Shown here: positions 1 to 6,540 of the stretch, in pieces
How the letters are laid out: every line of letters starts with the position of its first letter
Numbering within the stretch: position 1 is the first letter of the stretch
Source of the DNA: Baffinella frigidus
Taxonomy: Eukaryota; Cryptophyceae; Cryptomonadales; Baffinellaceae
Length of the DNA stretch: 10,310 nucleotides
Reading direction: 5' to 3'
Assembly: GCA_026770585.1 (NCBI GenBank)
Contig: MU646833.1
Coordinates: forward strand, 159,914-170,223
The notes under the pieces: model-generated
Databases searched by the model: none
Told to the model about the DNA's origin: nothing
Seen by the model: the letters and a program-made list of their open reading frames with translations, nothing else
Position numbers and translations under genes: made by a program

Positions 1-104
1 TAGGGGTTTGGGGCTTGGTGTTTGGGGGGTGGGGTTTGGAGTTTAGGAATTAGGGTGTTGGCTCGCTGTCCTTGGTCCTGGTTCAGGTCTAGGGTTCAGG
101 CGAC
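1..104 (-). repeat. Telomere-like intron of the leftward gene (truncated by the window edge)
   Basis: Read on the minus strand, this is C-rich degenerate telomere-like sequence (CCCTAA, CCTGAACC, AAACCCC units). It begins with a GT at 104-103 directly after an in-frame CAG codon, which gives a good CAG|GTCGCC donor. Reading through instead meets a TGA at 98-96 within three codons, so splicing is the better explanation. The acceptor lies outside the window. On the plus strand the same DNA is G-rich (GGGTTTGG, TTTAGG). Confidence 0.7.
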
Positions 105-1076
105 CTGAGCCGCCCCGTCGTCGAGAGAGAGGTGGGGCAGCCCGGCGCGGCGCTGCCCCGCCGCGGCGAGGAGCGCGGCAGCAGCAAGCGCGTTTCCCCC
201 GAAGAGCCGCACGAGGCTCGCGACGTGCGGCGCCTCCAGCTTCCCCGCCATGGCGGCGCACGCGTTCGCAGCGGCGTCGGCTGCGTGTCCTGCGAGGAGG
301 AGCGCGCCGAGCGACGCCTCGCCGCCATGGAGTGGGGGGGACGTCCCCCCTGGCGGCGGCGGCGGCGGGACGGGGAGGGCCGGCGCGAGGGAGGAGAGGA
401 GGGCGTCCAAGTGGGGGGCGACCGCGGCACCGCCCTCGTACGTCAGGCAGCCGATGGCGCGCACAAGCTCGGCCTCGAGCGTGTGGAGGAGCGTGCCGCC
501 GTCCGAGGCGCCGGGAGCGCCTGGGCGCTGGAGCGCTACTTCAGCGGCGATGAAGGCGAGGAGAGCGCCCGCGCGCTGCTCCTCAGTCGGCGACACGGCC
601 TCCTGGTAGAGCAGGCGCTGCGCGGCGCGCAGCCAGAGCACGATCTCCTGAGCGGCGCCCCCGGCGCTTGGTCCGGTGCCGCCACGGAGCGCTGCAGCAG
701 TGGCGTCCACCGACGATGCGACCCTGCGTGCCCCGGCCAGCACGACATCTGCCGCGCGCTTGGCGACGTCGCCGCGGATCTGCTGCGGGCGGAGCCGCGC
801 AAGGCTCCGCAGCGCTTCCTCGTCCCGCTCCGCCAGCGCTCCTCCGTCACCCCACCGCCCCATCACCTCCAGCCACGCCGCCACTTGCGACACCCCGCCC
901 GCTCCCCCGCGCCCCCCGCCATCCTCTCTCTCCCCTTGCCCGCCCGCAGCGCCCCCTGCCCCACCTCCGAACCCTCGTCCCTCCCAGCCGCCCTGCCCTC
1001 CCCTGCCGCGCCCAAAGCCGCCGCGACCAGGGCCGGGGCGCTGTCGCGTGCGGTCGCCGCCACCCTTGGCTTCCAT
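105..1076 (-). CDS. First coding exon of an unrecognised RGG-rich protein (3' partial)
   Basis: This GC-rich open exon of 324 codons runs from an ATG at 1076-1074 to a phase-0 donor at 105/104. The start has a strong context (A at -3, G at +4) and is the first Met downstream of the repeat-derived sequence. Residues about 15-61 are glycine/arginine rich with GRGG, GRGRGG and GRGF motifs, as in RNA-binding or arginine-methylated RGG proteins. Residues 62-324 are rich in Ala, Leu and Arg and probably helical, broken by a proline run at about 235-244 (PVPPPPPPGG). No signal peptide, membrane segment or zinc-binding motif is visible. The helical part could belong to a helical-repeat (HEAT/OPR-like) protein, but I recognise no family. 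GC-rich third positions (GCC, GCG) match the rightward gene and contrast with the AT-richer intergenic DNA. An AG dinucleotide just before the ATG leaves open an upstream 5' UTR intron. The gene is divergent from the channel gene at 8305. Confidence 0.72.
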
Positions 1077-1225
1077 CCTGCCGCAAACCGTACGTCTCAC
1101 CCGCTTCTCCCCTCCACCCTTTCCCCTTTCTTTGAATGCAGAGTACAGGTTATGAGGCGGTGAGAACAGGTTATTTGCCCAGGATACGACTCTTGAGGCC
1201 TCTCTCACTCTCTCGCTCGCTGACT
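1077..1225. other. Upstream region of the leftward gene, running into repeat DNA
   Basis: From 1077 to about 1135 the plus strand is pyrimidine-rich (CCCCTCCACC, TTTCCCCTTTC), so the presumed leader of the minus-strand gene is purine-rich. The rest is dispersed repeat sequence. I cannot identify a TATA box or transcription start. The minus-strand reading frame stays open beyond the ATG into the repeat; I take this as chance, because the sequence there is shared with other repeat copies. Confidence 0.4.
1138..1179 (+). repeat. 42-nt dispersed repeat, left copy
   Basis: It begins GCAGAGTACAGGTTATGAG and ends GTTATTTGCC. It matches 2905-2946 at 37 of 42 positions without gaps. Its first part (1141-1157) is also the exact reverse complement of 2399-2415, so it bounds an inverted-repeat-flanked segment of 1.27 kb. 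Confidence 0.75.
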
Positions 1226-1572
1226 TCCGTACATTGGGGGAAACCTCTCCATTCGTTTGGTTTGACATCTGACTCACACCTTTTGAAATCTTGTGGGGTA
1301 TCCGTGACTGGAGCTCACATGCTTCACCATGGGATACCATGAGCCTCAGAACAAGGCTGACGTGGGTTCGGTGCGTGTAAGTGAGCATGGGAGCGGTATC
1401 GCATACCTTCACCCACCCCAATAGAACCACCCTTTATCCCCTCTTCACGAGCCTCTGCACTGGAGAGCGAAACGCGATCCGAGAGCAAAAATGCTTTCTC
1501 TGCAGTCCTTTCTACGGAAGGGCGTGTCGTTGGGCTATGTTGGGAGCATTTAAAACCTAAAGGACCTAAAGG
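1226..1572 (+). repeat. Structured dispersed repeat family, copy A
   Basis: This is a long copy of the window's main repeat family. The head TTCCGTACATTGGGGGAAACC recurs almost exactly in copy D. The internal hairpin is at 1297-1338 (GGTATCC ... GGGATACC arms). It is followed by CACGAGCCTCTGCACTGGAG, CGCGATCCGAGAGCAAAAATG and CTACGGAAGGGCGTGTCGTT, all recurring in other copies. The copy ends in the tandem tail ACCTAAAGGACCTAAAGG and is followed immediately by copy B in the same direction. No open protein frame is conserved between copies, so a non-coding, non-autonomous element is likely. Confidence 0.85.
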
Positions 1573-1870
1573 AAACCCCTGCATTTGTTTGGTTTGACAT
1601 CTGAGGTATCCGTGGCTGGAGCTCCTATGAGCCTCACGATTGGATACCATGGGCCTTCAACCGACTTGCTTGTCCTGGTGCGTGTGTGAGAATGAAAACC
1701 AGTTGGTATCCCTTCACATGCCCGATGAGGATACCCTTTAGCCGGTTTCTGCTGCGATCCTGCTGCACCGGGGGGCCTGATGTATTCCGAAAGGAAGCAT
1801 GGCCTTTCTACAGGATAATTTCCAGTGTCCGTCTATGGTGGGAGTCAAAAGAACCTCAAGGACCTCAAGG
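1573..1870 (+). repeat. Structured dispersed repeat family, copy B (diverged)
   Basis: The copy starts directly at copy A's tail and repeats A's GTTTGGTTTGACATCTGA segment. The hairpin arms are at 1605-1648 (GGTATCCGTGGCTGGAGC ... GATACC). The middle is eroded. The end still reads CCTTTCTAC ... GGTGGGAG and closes with the tail variant ACCTCAAGGACCTCAAGG. It is in head-to-tail arrangement with A. Confidence 0.7.
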
Positions 1871-2398
1871 ATCTTCATCCTCTCCCCAAAAAATTGTTGA
1901 CACTCTCAACAGTTTTGAACGTTGGTTTGAACGTTGGTTCGAGGAAGTGGTTTCAAGTTTGGGGGGAGGTTGTCGTAACACTAAACCCGAGATCCCCCTG
2001 ATATGTTCGGCACCGATGTGGTCCCCTCGGCCCCCTCAAATTTCAAAGGGAAACGGTTTTAATTTAAAACCATTGAAATCAATGAAAATTACTGCACGAA
2101 TGCTTTAATATTACTAGTAAAACTGACTGTGTGTAGTAAATTTTATTGCCAGAAAGTTGTGGATTGAAAACATTTTTTTTATGAGATTGGACGCTCTGGG
2201 CCATCACTTTTGAACTCGGTTCTAGAATCCTCAGGATGCCCTCTTTATGCAAAAAGGGTTCCCGCGTAGGCACCTTATTTGCTTCTTCCGACAACCTCGC
2301 CAAAAACCGAAAGTTATTTGCCTCTTCCGTAAGTTGGTTCGAGGAAGTGGTTTCAGGTTGTGGGAAGATTGTCGGAACATCGTGCTGTCTGATATTAT
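1871..2398. other. Non-coding repeat-rich spacer
   Basis: No coding signal is seen. A 23-bp direct repeat occurs at 1933-1955 and 2333-2355 (beginning GTTGGTTCGAGGAAGTGG), followed in both places by similar sequence ending in TTGTCG(T/G)AACA. Just before the first copy the unit GTTTGAACGTTG is duplicated. The stretch 2041-2200 is AT-rich. Confidence 0.55.
2180..2243 (-). repeat. Possible tRNA-like (SINE-type) repeat, copy 1
   Basis: On the minus strand this reads GGGCATCCTGAGGATTCTAG, then GAACCGAGTTCAAAAG, then CAGAGCGTCCAATC. It is alignable with minus-strand 2602-2664, which carries a perfect Pol III B-box-like GGTTCAAATC. Here the box is degenerate (AGTTCAAAAG). I cannot fold either copy into a cloverleaf, so the tRNA link is weak. 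Confidence 0.3.
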
Positions 2399-2415
2399 CC
2401 TCATAACCTGTACTC
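2399..2415 (-). repeat. 17-bp inverted partner of the 1141 and 2908 repeats
   Basis: CCTCATAACCTGTACTC is the exact reverse complement of 1141-1157, and 16 of its 17 bases are also inverted relative to 2908-2923. It bounds two segments: 1141-2415, containing copies A and B, and 2399-2923. No target-site duplication is visible outside the 1141/2415 ends. Confidence 0.7.
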
Positions 2416-2453
2416 CCGAGGCGGTCCCGTCGCCCCCCTCACCACGCAGGGCT

Positions 2454-2470
2454 GGGGGGGGGGGGGGGGG
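2454..2470 (+). repeat. Run of 17 G
   Basis: An uninterrupted G17 follows GGGCT and precedes TATTTAAAAGGG. Such a run is prone to slippage and to sequencing length error, so its exact length is uncertain. Confidence 0.9.
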
Positions 2471-2478
2471 TATTTAAA

Positions 2479-2570
2479 AGGGAAAATGGTATTCAAGGGG
2501 AAATGGTATTCAAAAGTCAATTTTTGGAAGAAAACGGCTCCAAAAACGAGGAAACGGCTCCAAGAACGAG
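2479..2570 (+). repeat. Two short tandem duplications
   Basis: GGAAAATGGTATTCAA is followed by GGGAAATGGTATTCAA within 2479-2515. At 2530-2570, GAAAACGGCTCCAAAAACGA is followed by GGAAACGGCTCCAAGAACGA. Both look like local duplications of about 17-20 bp and have no coding meaning that I can see. Confidence 0.7.
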
Positions 2571-2601
2571 CATGGAATACCCCCACGTAGCGCCCTGTGT
2601 G

Positions 2602-2664
2602 GGACTGAACGATCCGAGCGATAAGATTTGAACCCCTGGTTTTGGAGTCCTCAGGGCATCCTGA
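2602..2664 (-). repeat. Possible tRNA-like (SINE-type) repeat, copy 2
   Basis: The minus strand contains GGTTCAAATC at 2634-2625, a perfect match to the Pol III B-box consensus. It is preceded by CCTGAGGACTCCAAAACC, which aligns with copy 1. No A-box at the right spacing and no cloverleaf could be found, so this is not called a tRNA. Confidence 0.3.
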
Positions 2665-2904
2665 TTTTTTTGAGGATTGTAAGCCGTCGAGGGGAAAAAA
2701 AATTAAAGGAGGTTTCAACGTTGAGGAAGCCTTTAACTTTTGCCATACTGCCCTCGGTTATGAGCCCCTGTTGTGGGCCATTTTCGGGTTGTGCCGAAGT
2801 GTCACGGAGTTCAGGTTTTTTGTCCATCTTCCATCTTCAAAGTTTGCTGTTGATCGTCAAGCGCATTTTTGTAGCGATCTCCGTCCAACAAAACTCCCAT
2901 TACC
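2665..2904. other. Non-coding spacer
   Basis: No gene or clear repeat is recognised here. The stretch contains an A run near 2696 and reading frames without family resemblance. Confidence 0.4.
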
Positions 2905-2946
2905 GCAGAGTACAGGTTATGAGTCGTAGAAAACAAGTTATTTGCC
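2905..2946 (+). repeat. 42-nt dispersed repeat, right copy
   Basis: It matches 1138-1179 at 37 of 42 positions. As before copy A, it sits a little upstream of a structured repeat copy (here copy C), so it may be part of, or a preferred neighbour of, that family. Confidence 0.72.
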
Positions 2947-3003
2947 AGACTTAAAGAACCATCTTCCGAGAGTGTGAACACAATCAACATCTCATCCTCA
3001 CAC

Positions 3004-3331
3004 ACATCACCTTTCATCTTGGTGTCTAGGGTATCCGTGGTTGGAGCTCTTATGCGCTTGACCATTTGATACCATTAGTGGGCCTTCTCAAGGCTGACTT
3101 CGGGTTCTGGTGTGTGTATGAGCGCGATCCTATTTGGACGCAATTAAACGCCCCGCTTGAGAACCAGCCTTTAGCCGCTCGCCACGAGCCTCTGCACTGG
3201 ACAGCTAAATGCTATCCGAAAGCAAAAACGACACGCTATCCGAAAGCAAAAACGGCCCTGCCGTGTCAACGACACGGCAGGGCGTGTCGTTGAGCCGTGT
3301 TGGGAGAAATCAAAACCTGAAGGACCTGAAG
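3004..3331 (+). repeat. Structured dispersed repeat family, copy C
   Basis: The head holds CACCTTTCATCTTGGTGTCT, as in copy D. The hairpin, with decayed pairing, is at 3030-3073. CACGAGCCTCTGCACTGGA and ATCCGAAAGCAAAAACG follow, the latter duplicated at about 3214-3254. A perfect 13-bp hairpin lies at 3255-3283 where other copies have the TGCTTTCTCTGCAG to CTACGGAA stretch. The tail is ACCTGAAGGACCTGAAG. The start boundary is approximate. Confidence 0.78.
3255..3283 (+). repeat. Perfect 13-bp hairpin inside copy C
   Basis: GCCCTGCCGTGTC (3255-3267) pairs with GACACGGCAGGGC (3271-3283) across a 3-nt AAC loop. It replaces sequence found at this place in the other copies and keeps the following GCGTGTCGTT. 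Confidence 0.85.
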
Positions 3332-4176
3332 AACGACAACCTCCCAACACACCTGATGACACTTTCTCGAAACAGTTTTGAAAGTTGGCTGTGTTGCCCA
3401 AGAGCTGGTTTGTGGACCGCACTAAGTGGACCATTCTCAAAGTGTCAATAAAGGATGCTTAGCACAAAAACCTCGCCTCGCCTCGCCGCCGCTGTTGCAC
3501 CCATGAGCGGAATCCCAGACACAGACACAGCCGTCCCCTGTGGATATCTAGGCTCTGAAGGATGTAGGGTTGTGAGGCTTTTTGTAGCGTTCAGACCCTC
3601 TTCTTTTGCGACTTCTCCCGAGAAAGTCCTAGTGTGGCCGACGAGTACCAGCGAAGGCTATCAATCACTTTTGAAGCACCAACAAAGGTTACCAATCAGT
3701 CGTTTTAAACAATAAACTGGCCGATTAACCCAGTGTTTTATTTAAAAAACTGATAAGCAAACCCACACACCAGTCAATAGCAGTAATTAACAAAAAACGT
3801 GTAGCTAGAGGACTGGCTGATGGCTTCTCGTCGGGCGCGACCCGAGCGCACCCGAACCTGCTTGCGAGGATCAGGTGAGAGCGGACTTCTAGCGAGGACC
3901 ACTTGACCTTAAATACGTAAGTCTTAAGTAATTGAGGGCTCAAGTACAACTCAGGACCTAATTGCTACGCCGCGTGGCGAGTGGCTGACAAAGGGGACAC
4001 GGCGAAGACACATAGGCCCCGAGCGGGTGATGGAGAGTGAAAACAGCCTTATTGAAAGGCGGGGGGCTACACTCGTTGCTGTGCTGCTTTTTTTTTTTTT
4101 TAGCTCTTGTATACGGATGACCCCTACTGACACTTCTCATAGGTCCTTTGGGGATACATTGTCCAACTTCACAGAC
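3332..4176. other. Non-coding spacer between repeat copies C and D
   Basis: No gene is supported. An AATAAA at about 3447, a short CTCGC tandem at 3472-3488, AT-rich sequence from 3720 and a T14 run at 4088-4101 are present. Segment 3874-3902 is an inverted, imperfect match of 4595-4623 (GAGAGCGGAC ... GCGAGGACCAC). Confidence 0.45.
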
Positions 4177-4583
4177 GTCCGTACATTGGGGGAAACCTTG
4201 CACCACCACCTTTCTCTCCTTTCATCCTTGGTGTCTGGCTGATCTCACCTAACCCCCCACACACAATCCTCTTACCCCTCGGAATCCTGTTTCCTCTTGA
4301 CATATGGGGTATCCGTGGTAGGAGCTTTTATGCTTCGACCATAGGATACCATAAGCCTCATCAAGGCTGACTTGGGTTCGGTGTGTGTGTGAGCATGGCA
4401 ACCAATTGGTATACCTTTACACACCCCAAGAGAACCACCCTTTCTCCCCTCATCACGAGCTTCTGCACTGGAGAGCGCAACGCGATCCGAAAGTAAAAAT
4501 GCTTTCTCTGCAGATCCTTTCTGCGAAAGGGCGTGTCGCTGGGCTATGTTGGGCGAAATTAAACCCTAAATGACCTAAAGGAC
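4177..4583 (+). repeat. Structured dispersed repeat family, copy D (most complete plus-strand copy)
   Basis: Order of parts: head GTCCGTACATTGGGGGAAAC; CTTTCATCCTTGGTGTCTGG; CACCTAACCCCCCACACAC; hairpin 4308-4350; GACTTGGGTTCGGTGTGTG; palindromic ACCAATTGGT; ACACCCCAAGAGAACCACCC; CTTCTGCACTGGAGAGCG; ATCCGAAAGTAAAAATGC; GGGCGTGTCGCTGGGCTATG; AATTAAACCC; tail ACCTAAAGGAC. It is opposed tail to tail by fragment E. The strong match to copy F in the opposite orientation makes a long inverted pair about 0.7 kb apart. Confidence 0.85.
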
Positions 4584-4594
4584 TTGAGTCCTAG

Positions 4595-4623
4595 GTGGTC
4601 CTCGCCTGGAGGTCCGCTCTCAT
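4595..4623 (-). repeat. Inverted copy of segment 3874-3902
   Basis: GTGGTCCTCGCCTGGAGGTC and the following bases match the reverse complement of 3874-3902 with a few mismatches. It sits between the tails of copies D and E. Confidence 0.55.
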
Positions 4624-4632
4624 CGCATCTAT

Positions 4633-4719
4633 CCTGGAGGTCCTTGAGGTTTTAATTTCTCCCGACACATGCCAACGACACGCCGTTCCGTAGAAAGGAC
4701 TGCGAGAAAGCATTTTTGA
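4633..4719 (-). repeat. Structured dispersed repeat family, fragment E (3' part only)
   Basis: Read on the minus strand it has the family's 3' portion: GCTTTCTCGCAGTCCTTTCT, then ACGGAACGGCGTGTCGTTGG, GGGAGAAATTAAAACC and the tail CTCAAGGACCT. The head and hairpin are missing, a 5' truncation that breaks off at CTCAAAAATGC. Confidence 0.72.
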
Positions 4720-5256
4720 GTTGTGGGTCATGCGAGTCTGGGCAATAAGGTTGCGAACCTGCAGTTGCCTACAAGGAGTCGAGGGGAATGATCAATGGGG
4801 CCAAGCCTTGGCATGTCCCTCAAGACTTACCAGACCACCATGGCAAACGGGGAGTCTGGGGAATTTGATTGTTTTTCTCACCGCCCAATTTCTTCTTGCA
4901 TTCCACTCGAGGCTGGAAAGGGGAGCATTTTAAATGTGGGGGTGTGAACCTTTGTACGAGTCACGGGCGGGGTACCAGATAGTTGTGTGAAAATTACTAC
5001 ACATCGGTCCACTTGTAGAGGACATGTAAAGTTAAAACTTTCAAAATAGTCCCTCTTCCAGTCTCCAGTGGTTCCCAACATAGCCGGCCACCGATTCCTC
5101 TCCGTGGGGTGGGTGCCGCGGCCCTGATTACTGATTACTGAATTTATTGAAGAGGCCCTCTGCGTCCGGGTTTGAGAACTGCGGCTCAAAATGGGCCGAA
5201 AATCCCTTCGTAGTCCGCTGTGTGGGGGTGATGTTCCTCCTCGAGGACCCCGGAGA
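4720..5256. other. Non-coding spacer
   Basis: No supported gene is seen. A short GATTACTGATTACTGA duplication lies near 5126-5141. Frames of 60-130 codons exist on both strands but show no family motif. Confidence 0.4.
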
Positions 5257-5388
5257 GACTGTCCACGCCAGAACGCCAAACTTTAGGTCCTTTAGATTTT
5301 AATTTCTCCCAACATAGCCCAAGACTGTCCACGCCAGAACGCCACACTTTAGGTCCTTTAGATTTTAATTTCTCCCATCATAGCCCAA
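5257..5388 (+). repeat. 66-bp tandem duplication at the tail of copy F
   Basis: Units 5257-5322 and 5323-5388 begin GACTGTCCACGCCAGAACGC and differ at only two positions that I can see. The duplicated unit includes the repeat tail, the TTTTAATTTCTCCC segment and some flanking DNA, so it arose after insertion and recently. Confidence 0.88.
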
Positions 5389-5725
5389 CGACACGCCGTT
5401 CCGTAGAAGGGATCTGCAAAAAAAGCATTTTTGCTTTCGGATCGCGATTATTATAGCTCTCCAGTGCAGAGGCTCGTGAAGAGGGGATACAGGGTGGCTC
5501 TGTTGGGGTGTTTGAGTTATCCCAAAGAGGAACGCGCTCGCACACACACCGGACCCAAGTCAGCCGCTATGAGGATGGCTCATGGTATCCCATGGTTGCA
5601 GCGTAGGGGCTTCAACCACGGATACCCCAGAGAAAAGAAGATTCCAAAAGGTGAGTGTGGGGGGGTGTGAGGTGAGGTTAGCCAGACCCAAAAGATGAAA
5701 GGAGGGAAGGTGGATGTGAAGGCTG
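5281..5725 (-). repeat. Structured dispersed repeat family, copy F
   Basis: A long copy on the minus strand. Going from high to low coordinates: CAGCCTTCACATCCACCTTC head, CTTTCATCTTTTGGGTCTGG, hairpin at 5626-5584, AGCCACCCTGTATCCCCTC, GAGCCTCTGCACTGGAGAGC, GATCCGAAAGCAAAAATGC, GGCGTGTCGTTGGGCTATG, GGGAGAAATTAAAATC and the CTAAAGGACCTAAAG tail. It follows copy G head to tail on the same strand. Confidence 0.85.
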
Positions 5726-5955
5726 CTTTAGGTCCTTTAGGTTTTAATTTCTCCCAACATATGCCAACGAAATCAACGAAATCAACGAAATCAACACGCC
5801 CTTCCGTAGAAAGGACTGCAGAGAAAGCATGTTTGCTTTCGGATCGCGTTTCGCTTTCCAGTGCAGAGGCTCGTGAAGAGGGGATACAGGGTGGCTCTCT
5901 TGGGGTGTTTGGAGGTATCAATTGGTGACCATGCCCGCCCACGCACCGAACCCAA
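5726..5955 (-). repeat. Structured dispersed repeat family, copy G (5' truncated)
   Basis: Minus-strand order: CTTGGGTTCGGTGCGTGGGC, CCAATTGATACC, ACACCCCAAGAGAGCCACCC, GAGCCTCTGCACTGGAAAGC, GATCCGAAAGCAAACATGC, GGACTGCAGAG, GGGAGAAATTAAAACC and the tail CTAAAGGACCTAAAG, which abuts copy F's head. The hairpin and head are missing, and the copy breaks off at 5956 into a TTTCGTTGA repeat. Confidence 0.82.
5765..5795 (+). repeat. Nonamer expansion (CAACGAAAT)3 inside copy G
   Basis: CAACGAAAT occurs three times followed by CAAC, in place of the CCAACGACACGCC of the other copies. A reverse-complement stretch of the same nonamer lies at 5956-5976, exactly where copy G stops resembling the family. 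Confidence 0.85.
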
Positions 5956-5976
5956 GTTGATTTCGTTGATTTCGTG
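5956..5976 (-). repeat. Inverted nonamer tract at the broken end of copy G
   Basis: GTTGATTTCGTTGATTTCGT is the reverse complement of the 5765-5795 nonamer array. It begins at the truncation point of copy G. Confidence 0.8.
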
Positions 5977-6540
5977 TTTATTAGACAGGATTGTCGGTGT
6001 CAGCCCGTGCGATCCCCAAGCTAGGACCAGATACGCCTTACTTCCAAATAAAGCATTGGGCTCTGCCCGCTGTGGTTCAAGGGGCCGCTCCCGATGGATC
6101 ACATATCAGGCGTTCCTGGCAAGTTTACCAGACTGGCCCAACACTTCCCCCCTAAGTGTATCGTAATGTTCCTAATAGGCGCACACCCCCCAGGGGTGAA
6201 CTCGGGTACTGGGATCAGCGCAATGCCGGAACCCAGTCTCCTCTACATGCGATGCTGTCGAGCGCTCCGTCCCCGCCCCCCCTCGTGTCGAGCCCACGAT
6301 GCCGGCCCCAGTCGTCTTCTCCCTTGGTGGGGCATGCCAAAAGGTCCTGGGGACCTTCTGAGTCGTCTGCATGTATGCATGTGTGGCTTAAAGAACCTTA
6401 TCCTGTAAGGTTCAACTCTATCTATCGTTGGTTCATGATTGTCGGCTGTTCGTCTCACCTGATGTAGGGTTTTGGGCGGCGGTTGTACTTTGGACCCCCT
6501 GAGGGTCATTATTTAGATAGTTTTAAGGTGACCTATTGGA
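5977..6540. other. Non-coding spacer
   Basis: No gene is supported. A small hairpin, AACCTTA/TAAGGTT with a 5-nt loop, lies near 6397-6415. The context GGCTTAAAGAACCTT recurs in altered form as GGCTGAAAGAACCTC near 6817-6831. The region around 6170-6330 is GC-rich without recognisable coding content. Confidence 0.4.

Noticed and set aside
132-1163. Long plus-strand frame of 343 codons opposite the leftward gene
   Set aside because: It is the mirror of a GC-rich exon, shows no family resemblance, and runs out into the repeat; the minus-strand reading has a sensible start, RGG motifs and a splice donor.
1077-1430. In-frame extension of the leftward gene's first exon to an upstream Met near 1430
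   Set aside because: The added residues lie in dispersed repeat sequence shared with copies elsewhere, the composition shifts away from the GC-rich exon, and the Met at 1076 has a better context.
2602-2664. A tRNA gene on the minus strand
   Set aside because: There is a B-box-like sequence, but the anticodon, D and acceptor stems do not form.
3455-3715. 86-codon plus-strand frame
   Set aside because: No recognisable motif, no coding-like composition matching the two real genes, and no supporting splice or start context.
5580-5942. Small proteins encoded within repeat copies F and G
   Set aside because: The frames differ between copies and are broken by indels; the conserved feature is RNA-type structure and block order, not protein.
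1226-5955. CRISPR-like array
   Set aside because: The repeats are hundreds of bases long, diverged, in both orientations and irregularly spaced, in eukaryote-type DNA.
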